A stretch of 64,000 nucleotides of DNA from Dyella sp. A6. GTDB lineage: Bacteria; Pseudomonadota; Gammaproteobacteria; Xanthomonadales; Rhodanobacteraceae. This document shows, piece after piece, positions 18,130 through 27,725 of this stretch (its first letter is position 1; each line of letters opens with the position of its first letter). Position numbers and translations under genes: made by a program. Where the stretch lies: contig NZ_CP132911.1 of assembly GCF_036320485.1 (NCBI RefSeq), positions 2,232,001 through 2,296,000 of the forward strand, given 5' to 3'. The notes under the pieces are model-generated. The model worked only from the letters and a program-made list of their open reading frames with translations. It was not told the origin of the DNA and did no database searches.

Positions 18130-19143
18130 TCAGGCCTTGACGCGCTTGGCGATCGCTTCGCCGAAGCTCTCGGTAGAACCCTTGCCGCCCAAGTCGGGCG
18201 TGACGCTGTCGCGATCGTTGGTCATGGTGTCGCGGATCGCCTTGCGCAGCTTGTCACCCTTGGCCACCATGCCCAGGTGGTCGAGCATGTCAGCCGCCGC
18301 CAGCAGCAGCGCGCACGGGTTGGCGATGCCCTTGCCGGCGATGTCCGGCGCCGAGCCGTGCACGGCCTCGAAGATCGCCGCGTTCTCGCCGATGTTGTCG
18401 CCCGGGGCCAGGCCCAGGCCGCCGACCAGACCGGCGCACAGATCGGACAGGATGTCGCCGAACAGGTTGGTGGTGACGATCACGTCGAACTGCTCGGGAC
18501 GCATCACCAACTGCATGCAGGTGTTGTCCACGATCATCTCGTTGAACTCGATCTGCGGGTATTCCTTGGCGATTTCGCGGGCCACGTTGAGGAACAGCCC
18601 GGAGCTGGTCTTCATGATGTTGGCCTTGTGCACCGCGGTGACTTTCTTGCGGCCCTTCTTGACCGCCATCTCGAAGGCGTAGCGCACGATGCGCGAGCTG
18701 CCCTTGCGGGTATTGCGGATGATCGACTGCGCCACCTCGCCGTCTTCCGACAGCGTCTGGCCTTCGGCCAGGTAGGCGCCTTCGGTGTTCTCGCGCACGG
18801 TGATGATGTCGATGTTCTCGAAGCGTGCCTTGGTGCCCGGGAAGCTGATCGCCGGACGCACGTTGGCGTACAGGTCGAAATGACGACGCAGGGTGACGTT
18901 GATCGAGGTGAAACCGCCACCGATCGGCGTGGTCAGCGGCCCCTTGAGCGCAATCTTGTGCTCGGCGATCTTGTCCAGCGTGGCCTTCGGAAGCAGATCG
19001 CCATGCTTGTCCAGCGCGACCATGCCGGCCTCGGCAAAGTCGTAGCTCAGGTCGCAATCCAGCGCGTCGAGCACGCGCAGCGTGGCAGTCATGATCTCCG
19101 GGCCGATACCGTCGCCCGGGATCACCGCAATGGTCTTGCTCAT
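18130..19143 (-). CDS. icd: Isocitrate dehydrogenase, NAD-dependent type
   Basis: This TCA-cycle enzyme belongs to the beta-decarboxylating dehydrogenase family. The start at 19143 gives 337 residues beginning MSKTIAVIPGDGIGPEIM; the longer frame to 19281 is not conserved. Diagnostic segments are RENTEGAYLAEG, the isocitrate-binding region TLRRHFDLYANVRPA, the metal-binding DNTCMQLVMRPEQFDVIVTTNLFGDILSD and the cofactor region EAVHGSAPDIAGKGIANP. The short length matches the NAD-dependent homodimeric enzymes described in Xanthomonas rather than the longer NADP enzyme of E. coli. Cofactor choice is inferred, and a homoisocitrate or isopropylmalate dehydrogenase is less likely. Confidence 0.88.
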   Translation of the reverse strand: MSKTIAVIPGDGIGPEIMTATLRVLDALDCDLSYDFAEAGMVALDKHGDLLPKATLDKIAEHKIALKGPLTTPIGGGFTSINVTLRRHFDLYANVRPAISFPGTKARFENIDIITVRENTEGAYLAEGQTLSEDGEVAQSIIRNTRKGSSRIVRYAFEMAVKKGRKKVTAVHKANIMKTSSGLFLNVAREIAKEYPQIEFNEMIVDNTCMQLVMRPEQFDVIVTTNLFGDILSDLCAGLVGGLGLAPGDNIGENAAIFEAVHGSAPDIAGKGIANPCALLLAAADMLDHLGMVAKGDKLRKAIRDTMTNDRDSVTPDLGGKGSTESFGEAIAKRVKA

Positions 19144-19326
19144 GGGGAACTCCTTGAGGAATGAACCGGTCGGCCAGCGCCGTGGGGAACCGCGCAGTGG
19201 GCCGATAACCGGTCGATTATCGCCGATATGGCTGATAACGAACAGGGCAGGAGCCACCCGAGGCGTTGCAAATCCTCGCACGGAGCGTTGCGTAAACCTG
19301 CATGCGCCCCGTACCGGAAACCCGGA

Positions 19327-19731
19327 TCAGGCGTGATCCGGGCACTGACCGGCGCTGTCCGCCTCGCCCGCTTCCAGCGTATCGAGAAAATCCACCGCGC
19401 GGCGCAGATGCGGAATGACGATGGATCCGCCGACCACCAGGCCCACGCTGAACACCTCGAAGAATTCGTCGCGGCTGACGCCGGCTTCCTTGCACTGCGC
19501 CACGTGGTAGCTGATGCAATCGTCGCAGCGCAGCACCATCGAGGCGACCAGACCGAGCATCTCCTTGGTTTTCACGTCCAGCGCGCCGGCCCGGTAGGTC
19601 TGCGTGTCCAGCGCGAAGAAGCGCCGCACCACCTGGTTGTCCTCGGACAGGATGCGCTCGTTCATGCGTTGCCGGAACGCGGTGAAATCCTCGACCCGGC
19701 TCTTGCCGGAGGGCGTATCGCCGCTGCTCAT
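19327..19731 (-). CDS. Carboxymuconolactone decarboxylase/AhpD-like protein
   Basis: The 134-residue product starts at the ATG at 19731 (MSSGDTPSGKSRVEDF). It carries the AhpD-type redox pair CDDC in MVLRCDDCISYHVAQCKEAG, normally a CxxC thiol active site with a following His. The start overlaps the end of grxC by 4 bp (ATGA), so the two redox genes are translationally coupled. The substrate is unknown; a thiol-disulfide or peroxide-defence role is inferred from the motif and the partner gene. Confidence 0.85.
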   Translation of the reverse strand: MSSGDTPSGKSRVEDFTAFRQRMNERILSEDNQVVRRFFALDTQTYRAGALDVKTKEMLGLVASMVLRCDDCISYHVAQCKEAGVSRDEFFEVFSVGLVVGGSIVIPHLRRAVDFLDTLEAGEADSAGQCPDHA

Positions 19732-19991
19732 GCGGCAGCATCCAGCAACTCGGCCAGTTTGCCGCTGCGGTCCGCCGCCACCAGGTCGTCGTAACCGCCG
19801 ACCAGCTGGTCGTTGACGAAAATCTGCGGCACGGTGCGACGACCGCCCGAACGTGCCAGCATGGTTTCCCGCTGCGCCGGGTCGGTGTCCACGCGCACTT
19901 CTTCCCAGGCCAGTCCCTTGGCTTTCAGCAGGTTCTTGGCCGCCACGCAGTACGGGCACACGGCGGTGGAATAGACTTCGATTTTCGGCAT
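19728..19991 (-). CDS. grxC: Glutaredoxin 3
   Basis: The 87-residue glutaredoxin has the active site CPYC (Cys12 and Cys15) in YSTAVCPYCVAAKNLL, the cis-Pro region TVPQIFVNDQLVGGYDDL, and the normal length for GrxC. It reduces disulfides using glutathione. It is upstream of, and overlaps, the AhpD-like gene. Confidence 0.95.
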   Translation of the reverse strand: MPKIEVYSTAVCPYCVAAKNLLKAKGLAWEEVRVDTDPAQRETMLARSGGRRTVPQIFVNDQLVGGYDDLVAADRSGKLAELLDAAA

Positions 19992-20108
19992 GGTGGAACT
20001 CCGCGAAACAACTGCCCCACAGATGGCGGCAAGTGTTGATTATTACAAGTCGGCGGGCAATGAACCGCACCTGCCCGTCATGGTCGAAGTGCTATTGTCT
20101 CGCAACCT

Positions 20109-21734
20109 ATGCCGATGTCACCACGCCGCCCCATTCCCCGCCTGCTGACGGCACTGCTTCTCGCCGGCCTGAGCTTCGGTGCTGGGGCCCAGTCCCAGGT
20201 GCGCCTGCCCGACCTGGGAAGCTCGGCCAACGCACTGATTTCGCCGCAGGAAGCACAGGATTACGGCGCCGCCATGTTCCGCCAGATGCGCGCGATGAAC
20301 ATGCTGGTGGACGATCCGCTGCTGGACGACTACATCAACAATCTCGGCTTCCGCCTGGTCGCCGCCTGCGCCAAGCCGCGCGATCATTTCGCGTTCTTCA
20401 TCGCGCGCAACCCGGAGATCAATGCCTTCGCAGCGCCGGGCGGCTATATCGCGGTCAATTCAGGACTGATCGTGCTTGCCAAGAACCAAAGCGAGCTGGC
20501 CGCGGTAATGGCCCACGAAATCGGCCATATCACCCAGAACCACCTGCAACGCGCCTTCGAGGCGTCGAAGAAGGACACCCCGCTGCTCGCGCTGGTCCTG
20601 CTGGGCGCCATCGCCGCCGGCTCCACGCCCAACGGGGGCGATGCCGGCATGGCGGTACTCACCGGCGGTCAGGGTCTGCTGGAACAGAAGCAGATCAACT
20701 TCACTCGCAAGGACGAGGCCGAAGCCGACCGCGCCGGCATCCAGACGCTCGCCAATGCCGGCTTCAACCCCAATGCCATGGCGGACTTCTTCCAGCGCAT
20801 GGAAGACGCCATGAGCACCGGCTCGGGTGGCGAGAGCGTACCGGCGCTGCTGCAGGACCACCCGGTTACGGCCGAGCGCATCAGCGACGCCAGGGCACGT
20901 GCGCGCCAGCTCATCGCGGAACAGAAGCAGCGGGCATCCGGTGTCATCGTCAACAAGGCGCAATGGGCAAAGCTGACCGCGCCGATCATGTACGTGAAGG
21001 ACCCCACCGCGCTGCAACCACCCCGCACCGGCAAGAACCACCTGGACACGTTCCTGCTGATGCGCGCGCGCGTCCGGGTACTGGCCGGCGACCCGCAGCG
21101 GCTGGATACCTACTACGCATCGAACATGGCCAGGCAGCACGGCTTCGATACGCCGTACAACCGCTATGGCTATGCGCTGGCGCTCACCCTGAGCGGCAAT
21201 GGTCCGCAGGCTGTCACGGAACTGCAACCTGTGCTGGCGGCCCATCCGGGCAACATGATCGTGCGGCTGGCCATGGCCGGTGCGCAGCTGCAAGCCGGCC
21301 AGCACGAACAGGCGCTGGCCATGTACCGGTCGCTGAACAATGAAATACCCGGCAACCGGGCGATCGCACTGGCCTATGCCCGCGCACTGACCGACGGCGG
21401 CAGCAAAGCCCAGGCCACCCTTGCCACTGACCTGCTGCGCCCGCTGCTGGACAACAGCGACGAGCCCAGTCTGTACGACGCCTACGCCCGCGCCAGCGAC
21501 AAGGCAGGCAACAGCGAGCTGGCGGGTGAAGCCTTCGCCGATGCCAGCTACCTGTCCGGGCGTCCGTTCGACGCCATGCAGCAACTGCAGCGCCTGCTCA
21601 AGCGGCCCGACCTCGACTATTACGCCCGCGCCCGCATCCAGGCCCGGCTGGCCGAGCTGACACCGCTGGTCATGGAGCTGCGCAAGCGCAGGATCAAAAC
21701 CCCCGACAACCCGGATGCCCACTCGTCACAGTGA
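20109..21734 (+). CDS. bepA: Periplasmic M48 metalloprotease, BepA/YfgC-like
   Basis: The 541-residue product begins with a signal peptide (LLTALLLAGLSFGAGAQ). The M48 protease domain has the zinc motif VMAHEIGHITQNH near residue 137 and the third ligand in RKDEAEADRAG. A C-terminal TPR-like helical region (about residues 330-520) follows, as in BepA, which degrades stalled outer-membrane proteins such as LptD and helps BAM. Family and layout are clear; the exact clients are inference. Confidence 0.88.
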   Translation: MPMSPRRPIPRLLTALLLAGLSFGAGAQSQVRLPDLGSSANALISPQEAQDYGAAMFRQMRAMNMLVDDPLLDDYINNLGFRLVAACAKPRDHFAFFIARNPEINAFAAPGGYIAVNSGLIVLAKNQSELAAVMAHEIGHITQNHLQRAFEASKKDTPLLALVLLGAIAAGSTPNGGDAGMAVLTGGQGLLEQKQINFTRKDEAEADRAGIQTLANAGFNPNAMADFFQRMEDAMSTGSGGESVPALLQDHPVTAERISDARARARQLIAEQKQRASGVIVNKAQWAKLTAPIMYVKDPTALQPPRTGKNHLDTFLLMRARVRVLAGDPQRLDTYYASNMARQHGFDTPYNRYGYALALTLSGNGPQAVTELQPVLAAHPGNMIVRLAMAGAQLQAGQHEQALAMYRSLNNEIPGNRAIALAYARALTDGGSKAQATLATDLLRPLLDNSDEPSLYDAYARASDKAGNSELAGEAFADASYLSGRPFDAMQQLQRLLKRPDLDYYARARIQARLAELTPLVMELRKRRIKTPDNPDAHSSQ

Positions 21735-21789
21735 CCGGCAACCCGCCGTCGCAAGCGCCGTTCGCGCATGTCCACAGCGACTTCGTGCA

Positions 21790-21824
21790 ATGACAGGCCG
21801 GTTGTCGTACTTTGATGCTGTCAT
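21790..21824. promoter_or_regulatory. Inverted ATGACAG/CTGTCAT pair upstream of phoB
   Basis: ATGACAG (21790-21796) and CTGTCAT (21818-21824) lie 60-95 bp before the phoB start. CTGTCAT is the Pho-box half-site. The partner 11 bp downstream is poor (ACGTAAC), so this is only a possible PhoB autoregulation site. Confidence 0.3.
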
Positions 21825-21885
21825 CGCCACGTAACATGGCGAAGCTGCAATACCAGCGTCACAGGCCACACGAGCGAGCCCGCGC

Positions 21886-22575
21886 GTGCACAAACGCATC
21901 CTGATCGTCGAAGACGAACCCTCGATCCGCGACATGGTCGCCTTTGCCCTGCGCAAGGCCGACATGGAAGCCGTACCCGCCGCCGACGCACGCGCAGCCC
22001 AGATGGCCATCGCCGAGCGCATCCCCGACCTGATCCTGCTCGACTGGATGCTGCCGGGCATGAGCGGTCTCGAACTGGCACGCCGCCTGCGCCGCGAGGA
22101 ATCCGGCCGCGAGATACCGATCATCATGCTGACCGCGCGCGGCGAGGAAATGGACCGGGTGAACGGTCTCGAAGCCGGCGTGGACGACTATGTCATCAAG
22201 CCGTTCTCCTCGCGCGAACTGATCGCCCGCATCAAGGCGGTGCTGCGACGCAGCCACGGTGATGACGGCTCCGGCGTGATCGAGCTGGGCGGCCTGCGCC
22301 TGGACGGCCCTGCGCATCGCGTGTTCGCCGGCGACGAGGCCGTGTCCATCGGCCCCACCGAATACCGTCTGCTGCATTTCTTCATGACGCATCCCGAGCG
22401 CGTCTACTCGCGCGCGCAACTGCTCGACCACGTCTGGGGCGGTAGCGTCTATGTCGAGGAGCGCACCGTCGACGTGCATATCCGGCGCCTGCGCAAGACC
22501 CTCGAGCCCTGGAAGCTGGACGAACTGATCCAGACCGTGCGCGGTGCCGGCTACCGCTTCTCCACCAGCACCTGA
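21886..22575 (+). CDS. phoB: Phosphate regulon response regulator PhoB
   Basis: The receiver domain has the acidic pair (VEDEP), the phosphorylated Asp in [10 protein letters not shown], Thr in MLTARG and Lys in [10 protein letters not shown]. The OmpR-type winged helix ends [15 protein letters not shown]...VRGAGYRFS. The start is a GTG preceded by GAGCGAG. The gene is 12 bp before phoR and is followed by ppk1 and ppx, which supports phosphate control rather than another OmpR-type function. Confidence 0.94.
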   Translation: MHKRILIVEDEPSIRDMVAFALRKADMEAVPAADARAAQMAIAERIPDLILLDWMLPGMSGLELARRLRREESGREIPIIMLTARGEEMDRVNGLEAGVDDYVIKPFSSRELIARIKAVLRRSHGDDGSGVIELGGLRLDGPAHRVFAGDEAVSIGPTEYRLLHFFMTHPERVYSRAQLLDHVWGGSVYVEERTVDVHIRRLRKTLEPWKLDELIQTVRGAGYRFSTST

Positions 22576-22587
22576 CCTGTCGACTGG

Positions 22588-23886
22588 ATGGCTCGATTCA
22601 CACAAGGCGCATGGTTGTCTCCGCTGCCGCTTGTCGCCGGCCTGGCCGCTGGCGCCCTGCTGGGTGCGCTGGCAGGACATGCGGCGCTCGGGCTCGCCAT
22701 TGTCGCCGTGACGGAAATCGTCCTGCTGCTGTCGCGTCTCCGTCACCTGACGCACGCAAACATAATGCCCATGTCCGCCCCCAACCCGCTTCGCCACGAT
22801 CGTTTCATGCGCCGCTCACGCCGTCTCGCCAGTAGCCTGCACGACCTGCGCCACGCTGCCGCCAACCTGCCGGATGCCCTGGTGCTGCTTGACCAGAGTC
22901 TGCGTATCCGCTGGTTCAATCATGCGGCGGAAAGCCTGCTCGGCCTGCGCCGACCGAACGATCGGGGCAACCTGCTGGCCGACCGGCTGCGCGGCTCGGA
23001 ACTTGCCCACTGGCTGCAGGGCGATACCAGCGAACCGCTGGGCGACATTGCCGCCCCGGGCCAGCCCAGTCGCCACATCAACGTGACCATGCTGCCGTTC
23101 GGCAACCGCCAGCACCTGCTGCTGGCCCGCGACATCAGCCATCTCACCCGACTGGAACAGATCCGTCGCGACTTCGTCGCCAATGTCTCGCACGAACTGC
23201 GCACACCGCTGACCGTCATCCATGGCTATCTGGAACTGCTCGACCCGGAAGACGTGCCCGAACTGGCCCCGGTACTGGGCGAGATGCGCACGCAGTCCAA
23301 GCGCATGGGGCAGATCGTGGAAGACCTGCTGACCCTGTCCCGGCTGGAAACCCAGGATCACGTGGTGGACGAACGCGTGCCCATGGCGCCACTGCTGGCA
23401 ACCCTGCGCAAGGAGGCCGAGGCACTCAGCAAGGGGCGTCATCGCATCGTCGTCGAGGACCTCACGCACGTGGACCTGGTCGGCTCGCAGAAAGACCTGC
23501 ACAGTGCCCTGTCCAACCTGGTCAGCAATGCCGTGCGCTACACGCCCACCGACGGCTGCATCACTATCCGCTGGGAATGCCTGCCCGATGGCGATGCCAT
23601 CTATTCGGTCAGCGACACCGGCTTCGGCATTCCCGCCAATCACCTGGCACGCCTTACCGAGCGCTTCTACCGCGTCTCGTCCAGCCGCTCGCGCGAAACT
23701 GGCGGCACCGGCCTGGGCCTGTCGATCGTCAAGCACGTGCTGAACCTGCACCAGGCGCAACTGGAAATCCGCAGCAGCCCGGGCGAGGGCTCGACCTTCG
23801 CCTGCCGGTTCGGCCACGCACGCCTGCTGCAGCGTGAAGCCAACGCAGCCAGCCTCAGCGCCAACGGTTCCAGCAGCGGAACCTGA
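22588..23886 (+). CDS. phoR: Phosphate regulon sensor kinase PhoR
   Basis: The 432-residue kinase has hydrophobic N-terminal segments (LVAGLAAGALLGALAGHAAL, then LAIVAVTEIVLLLSRL), a PAS-like region (DALVLLDQSLRIRWFNHAAESLLGL), HisKA with FVANVSHELRTPLTVIHGYL, and an HATPase domain with N box LSNLVSNAVRYT, DTGFGIP and GGTGLGLSIVKH. There is no large periplasmic sensor domain, as in other PhoR proteins that sense through PstSCAB/PhoU. It follows phoB by 12 bp. Confidence 0.93.
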   Translation: MARFTQGAWLSPLPLVAGLAAGALLGALAGHAALGLAIVAVTEIVLLLSRLRHLTHANIMPMSAPNPLRHDRFMRRSRRLASSLHDLRHAAANLPDALVLLDQSLRIRWFNHAAESLLGLRRPNDRGNLLADRLRGSELAHWLQGDTSEPLGDIAAPGQPSRHINVTMLPFGNRQHLLLARDISHLTRLEQIRRDFVANVSHELRTPLTVIHGYLELLDPEDVPELAPVLGEMRTQSKRMGQIVEDLLTLSRLETQDHVVDERVPMAPLLATLRKEAEALSKGRHRIVVEDLTHVDLVGSQKDLHSALSNLVSNAVRYTPTDGCITIRWECLPDGDAIYSVSDTGFGIPANHLARLTERFYRVSSSRSRETGGTGLGLSIVKHVLNLHQAQLEIRSSPGEGSTFACRFGHARLLQREANAASLSANGSSSGT

Positions 23887-23959
23887 GGCCTTTCACCCAG
23901 GAGAGGCCCGACATGCCGGGCGGCGTGCACGCCATCGCGGCATGGGCCAGAATGTCCCG

Positions 23960-26053
23960 ATGTCACATCCCGCCCCGTCGCCATCCCTGTTGCCCGATCC
24001 CACGGCCCCCGAGTTCTATCTGAACCGCGAACTGGCCGCACTGGAATTCAACTTCCGCGTGCTGAGCCAGGCACAGGATCCGCGTGTGCCGCTGCTGGAG
24101 CGACTACGCTACCTGAGCATCGTGGCCAACAACCTCGACGAGTTTTTCGAGGTGCGCGTGGCCGTGCTCAAGCATCACCACAGTTACGGCACGGTCGCAC
24201 CGGGCCCGGATGGGCTGAGCTCCGCCGAGACCCTCTCCCGCATCCGCCAGCGCGTGCTCGATCTGGTCAGCGCCCAGTACACCACCTGGCACGAGCAGCT
24301 GCGTCCGGCACTGGACATGGAAGGCATCCACTTCCTCACCCGCACGCAGTGGAGCGACCGCCAGCGCCGCTGGCTGCACGGCTACTTCGAGAACGAAGTA
24401 CTGCCGGTGCTCTCGCCGCTGGGGCTGGACCCGGTACATCCGTTCCCGCGCATCCTGAACAAGACGCTGAACATCGCGGTGGTGCTGCACGGCCGCGACG
24501 CATTCGGCCACGAAGGCCACATCGCCCTGGTTCGCGCACCACGCTCGCTGCCCCGGATCATCCGGCTGCCCGACGAGGTATGCGGCCCCGGCGAGCATTT
24601 CGTGTTCCTCGCCGAACTGCTGCAGGCCTTCGCCGACCTGATGTTCCCGGGCCTGGAAGTCGCGGGTTCCTACCAGTTCCGCGTCACCCGCAACAGCGAG
24701 TTGATGGTGGAAGAAGCCGAGGTGGACAACCTCGCCCGCGCACTCAGCGAGGAACTGCTCGGTCGCGGCTACGCGCGTCCGGTGCGTCTGGAGATCGGCA
24801 ACGACTGCCCGCAGTCGATCGTGTCCATGCTGATCGCCAATTTCGAACTGGAAGAGACCGACGTCTACCGCTGCGACGGCCCGGTCAACATCATCCGCGC
24901 CGGCTCGATCTACGGCCAGCTGGACCGCCCTGCCCTGAAATTCCCGCGCTTCACCCCGCGCATGCCGGTGGGGCTGGATCCCGACGTCAGCACGTTCGAC
25001 GTGCTGCGCCAGCGCGACATTCTGCTGCACCACCCCTACGAATCGTTCGGCGCCGTGGTCGACCTGCTGCGCCAGGCCGCCCAGGACCCTGATGTGCTGG
25101 CGATCAAGCAGACGCTCTACCGTGCCGACTCCGACACGCCACTGGTCGACCTGCTGGTGGAGGCCTCGCACAACGGCAAGGACGTCACCGTGGTGATCGA
25201 GCTGCGCGCACGCTTCAACGAGGAGGCCAACATCCGCCTCGCGACGCAGTTGCAGGAGGCCGGCGTACAGGTGGTGTACGGCGTGGTCGGCTACAAGACG
25301 CACGCCAAGATGATGCTGATCGTGCGCCGCGAACACGGTGCGTTGCGGCGCTACGTCCATCTGTCCACCGGCAACTATCACCAGGCCAACAGCCGTGTGT
25401 ATACCGACATCGGCCTGATGTCGGCGCAACCGGAGATCGGCGAGGACATCCACAAAGTGTTCCAGCAGCTGTCCGGACTGGGGCCGCAGATCAAGCTGAA
25501 GCGCCTGCTGCATTCACCCTTCACGCTGTACACCAGCGTGGTGGCAAAGATCGAACGCGAAACCGCCCACGCCCGCGCCGGCAAGCCGGCACGCATCGTC
25601 GCCAAGCTCAACGCACTGAACGAATCGCACGTGGTCGAGGCGCTTTATCGTGCCTCGCAGGCCGGCGTGGAAATCGATCTGATCGTGCGCGGGGCCTGCA
25701 CGCTGCGCCCGGGCCTGCCCGGCCTGTCCGAGCGGGTCCGCGTGCGCTCCATCGTCGGACGTTTCCTCGAACACAGCCGGGTGTACTGGTTCGCCAACGA
25801 CGGCGATGCCGAGGTGTACTGCGCCAGTGCCGACTGGATGGGCCGCAATCTGCTGCGCCGGATCGAGATCGCATTTCCCATTCTCGACCCCGAACTGGCC
25901 CAGCGTGTCTACGAGGAGACCCTGGCGCTCTACCTGGCCGACAACACCCATGCCTGGCTGCTGGGTGCCGACGGCCACTACACCCGTGCCGAGCAGGGCG
26001 ACGCGGAACCCTACGACGCACAGCAGACCCTGCTAGACAAGCTTTGCCCATAA
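23960..26053 (+). CDS. ppk1: Polyphosphate kinase 1
   Basis: PPK1 reversibly polymerises the gamma phosphate of ATP into polyphosphate. The ATG at 23960 (MSHPAPSPSLLPDPTAPEFY) gives 697 residues; the frame extends 42 codons into phoR. The N-terminal domain reads FYLNRELAALEFNFRVLSQA. The catalytic domain shows YESFGAVVDLLRQAAQDPDVLAIKQTLYR-type sequence, the histidine segment GYKTHAKMMLI, the STGNYH motif and LEHSRVYWF. It sits between phoR and ppx. Confidence 0.96.
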   Translation: MSHPAPSPSLLPDPTAPEFYLNRELAALEFNFRVLSQAQDPRVPLLERLRYLSIVANNLDEFFEVRVAVLKHHHSYGTVAPGPDGLSSAETLSRIRQRVLDLVSAQYTTWHEQLRPALDMEGIHFLTRTQWSDRQRRWLHGYFENEVLPVLSPLGLDPVHPFPRILNKTLNIAVVLHGRDAFGHEGHIALVRAPRSLPRIIRLPDEVCGPGEHFVFLAELLQAFADLMFPGLEVAGSYQFRVTRNSELMVEEAEVDNLARALSEELLGRGYARPVRLEIGNDCPQSIVSMLIANFELEETDVYRCDGPVNIIRAGSIYGQLDRPALKFPRFTPRMPVGLDPDVSTFDVLRQRDILLHHPYESFGAVVDLLRQAAQDPDVLAIKQTLYRADSDTPLVDLLVEASHNGKDVTVVIELRARFNEEANIRLATQLQEAGVQVVYGVVGYKTHAKMMLIVRREHGALRRYVHLSTGNYHQANSRVYTDIGLMSAQPEIGEDIHKVFQQLSGLGPQIKLKRLLHSPFTLYTSVVAKIERETAHARAGKPARIVAKLNALNESHVVEALYRASQAGVEIDLIVRGACTLRPGLPGLSERVRVRSIVGRFLEHSRVYWFANDGDAEVYCASADWMGRNLLRRIEIAFPILDPELAQRVYEETLALYLADNTHAWLLGADGHYTRAEQGDAEPYDAQQTLLDKLCP

Positions 26054-26114
26054 GGGCGGCTATCCGGCATGATCTGCCGATCGGGCATCAGTGCCGAGAG
26101 CAAGGAATCCACGC

Positions 26115-27632
26115 TTGAGCCAGAGCGACGCCACCCCGATCCACAACGGCGAGCTGATCGCCGCAGTGGACATGGGCTCGAACAGCTTCCATCTGATCGT
26201 CGCGAGGGTCGAGCACGGTGAACCGCGCGTCATCGACCGCCTGCGTGACAATGTGCGCATGGCTGCAGGCCTGCGCTCCGACGGCACACTCGACCCGAGC
26301 CGGCGCATGCTGGCCCTGGAGTGCCTGGCACGCTTCGGCCAGCGTATCGCCGGCATCCCCAGTAGCCACATCCGCGCCGTGGCCACCAATGCGGTGCGCC
26401 AGCTGGCCACGCCGCAGACTTTCCTGAGCGCCGCCGAGGCGGCACTGGGTCACCCGGTGGAAGTGGTGTCCGGCCGCGAGGAAGGCCGCCTGATCTTTCT
26501 GGGTGCCGCCCACGGCCTGCCGATTTCGCGCGAACCGCGGCTGGTGATCGATGTCGGCGGCGGCAGCACCGAGTTCATCATCGGGCGGGCGCTGGCCCCG
26601 CTGCAGACCGAAAGCGTGCAGGCCGGATGCATCGCCTCCACCCAGCGCTTCTTCCCCGGCGGCAAACTCACCCGCAAGCGCTGGCAGCGCGCCAACAACG
26701 AACTGGGCCTGCTGCTGCAGCAGTTCGCCGAGGACTACCGCGAGGTCGGCTGGCTGGATGCGTACGGCTCATCCGGCAGCGCCAAGGCGATCGGCGCCGC
26801 CGTGCAGGCCATGAAACTCGGCGACGACGGCATTACCGCGGGCGCACTGGCCGTCCTGCGGGATGCGATGCTCGAACAGGGCCAGATCGGCACCCTGAAG
26901 CTGCCCGGACTGACCGACGACCGCGCGCCCGTCATCGCCGGGGCCGTGGCCATCTTCGAGGCAGCGTTCGAGGCGCTGGGCATCGAACGCATGCGGGTCT
27001 GCGAGAACTCGATGCGGGAAGGCCTGCTGTGGGACCTGCTCGGCCGCGCCGGCGGCAGCGATCCGCGCACGTCGAGCATCGAGGCGGTAGCCAGCCGTTA
27101 TGGCGTGGACCGTGCCCAGGCGCGCCGGGTCGAATCGACCGCCCTGGCACTGTTCGACCAGGTGGCCGACAGCTGGTCGCTGGACAGCGAGGCGCGCGAA
27201 TGGCTGTCGTGGACGGCCCGCGTGCATGAAATCGGCCTGTCCATCGCGCACAGCCAGCACCACAAGCACGGTGCCTACATCCTCCGGCATGCCGACATGG
27301 CCGGCTTCTCGCGCCAGGAACAGCAACTGCTGGCGGCCGTCGTGGAGTCGCACCGGCGCAGGCCCGACAAGGCCACCTTCGCCGGCCTGCCCCTGCGCTA
27401 TCGCCAGCTCGCACGGCATATCACCGCGCTGCTGCGACTGGCCGTACTGCTGCGCCGGGCACGCCGCCCCGAATCACTACCTCTGCTGCGACTGTCCGCT
27501 GCCAGCCAGCGCCTGCATCTGCAGCTGCCCGGCGACTGGCTAGCCCAGCACCCGCTGTCCCGCGCCGACCTCGGGCAGGAAGTAGCACCGATGGGCGAAC
27601 TGGGGCTGACGCTGGACGTTTCGCCGGACTGA
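26115..27632 (+). CDS. ppx: Exopolyphosphatase (Ppx/GppA family)
   Basis: The enzyme removes terminal phosphates from polyphosphate, opposing PPK1 encoded just upstream. It has the ASKHA fold: phosphate-1 motif AAVDMGSNSFHLIVARV near the N-terminus and phosphate-2 VIDVGGGSTEFIIGR. The C-terminal half is an HD-like helical domain (VHEIGLSIAHSQHHKHGAYIL). I prefer a TTG start at 26115 with AAGGA upstream; a GTG at 26091 in the same frame is the alternative. GppA activity toward pppGpp cannot be excluded. Confidence 0.9.
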   Translation: MSQSDATPIHNGELIAAVDMGSNSFHLIVARVEHGEPRVIDRLRDNVRMAAGLRSDGTLDPSRRMLALECLARFGQRIAGIPSSHIRAVATNAVRQLATPQTFLSAAEAALGHPVEVVSGREEGRLIFLGAAHGLPISREPRLVIDVGGGSTEFIIGRALAPLQTESVQAGCIASTQRFFPGGKLTRKRWQRANNELGLLLQQFAEDYREVGWLDAYGSSGSAKAIGAAVQAMKLGDDGITAGALAVLRDAMLEQGQIGTLKLPGLTDDRAPVIAGAVAIFEAAFEALGIERMRVCENSMREGLLWDLLGRAGGSDPRTSSIEAVASRYGVDRAQARRVESTALALFDQVADSWSLDSEAREWLSWTARVHEIGLSIAHSQHHKHGAYILRHADMAGFSRQEQQLLAAVVESHRRRPDKATFAGLPLRYRQLARHITALLRLAVLLRRARRPESLPLLRLSAASQRLHLQLPGDWLAQHPLSRADLGQEVAPMGELGLTLDVSPD

Positions 27633-27725
27633 AATCCGCTCCCGCGCGATCGAATGACTCCGCAATAGAGCCGTATTCACCCGCTCCGCGTATGATGGGC
27701 GGATATTCCTGCCGCCTGCTCCGCC

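Noticed and set aside
16842..18140. 432-codon plus-strand frame over the LpxO-like gene
   Set aside because: It is the +2 shadow of the dioxygenase gene; the dioxygenase frame carries the catalytic motifs.
21790..21824. Full Pho box before phoB
   Set aside because: Only one half-site is good; the 11-bp partner matches at 3 of 7 positions. Kept only as a weak regulatory note.
24104..25513. 469-codon minus-strand frame inside ppk1
   Set aside because: Antisense to polyphosphate kinase, His/Gln/Val-rich, with no recognisable domain.
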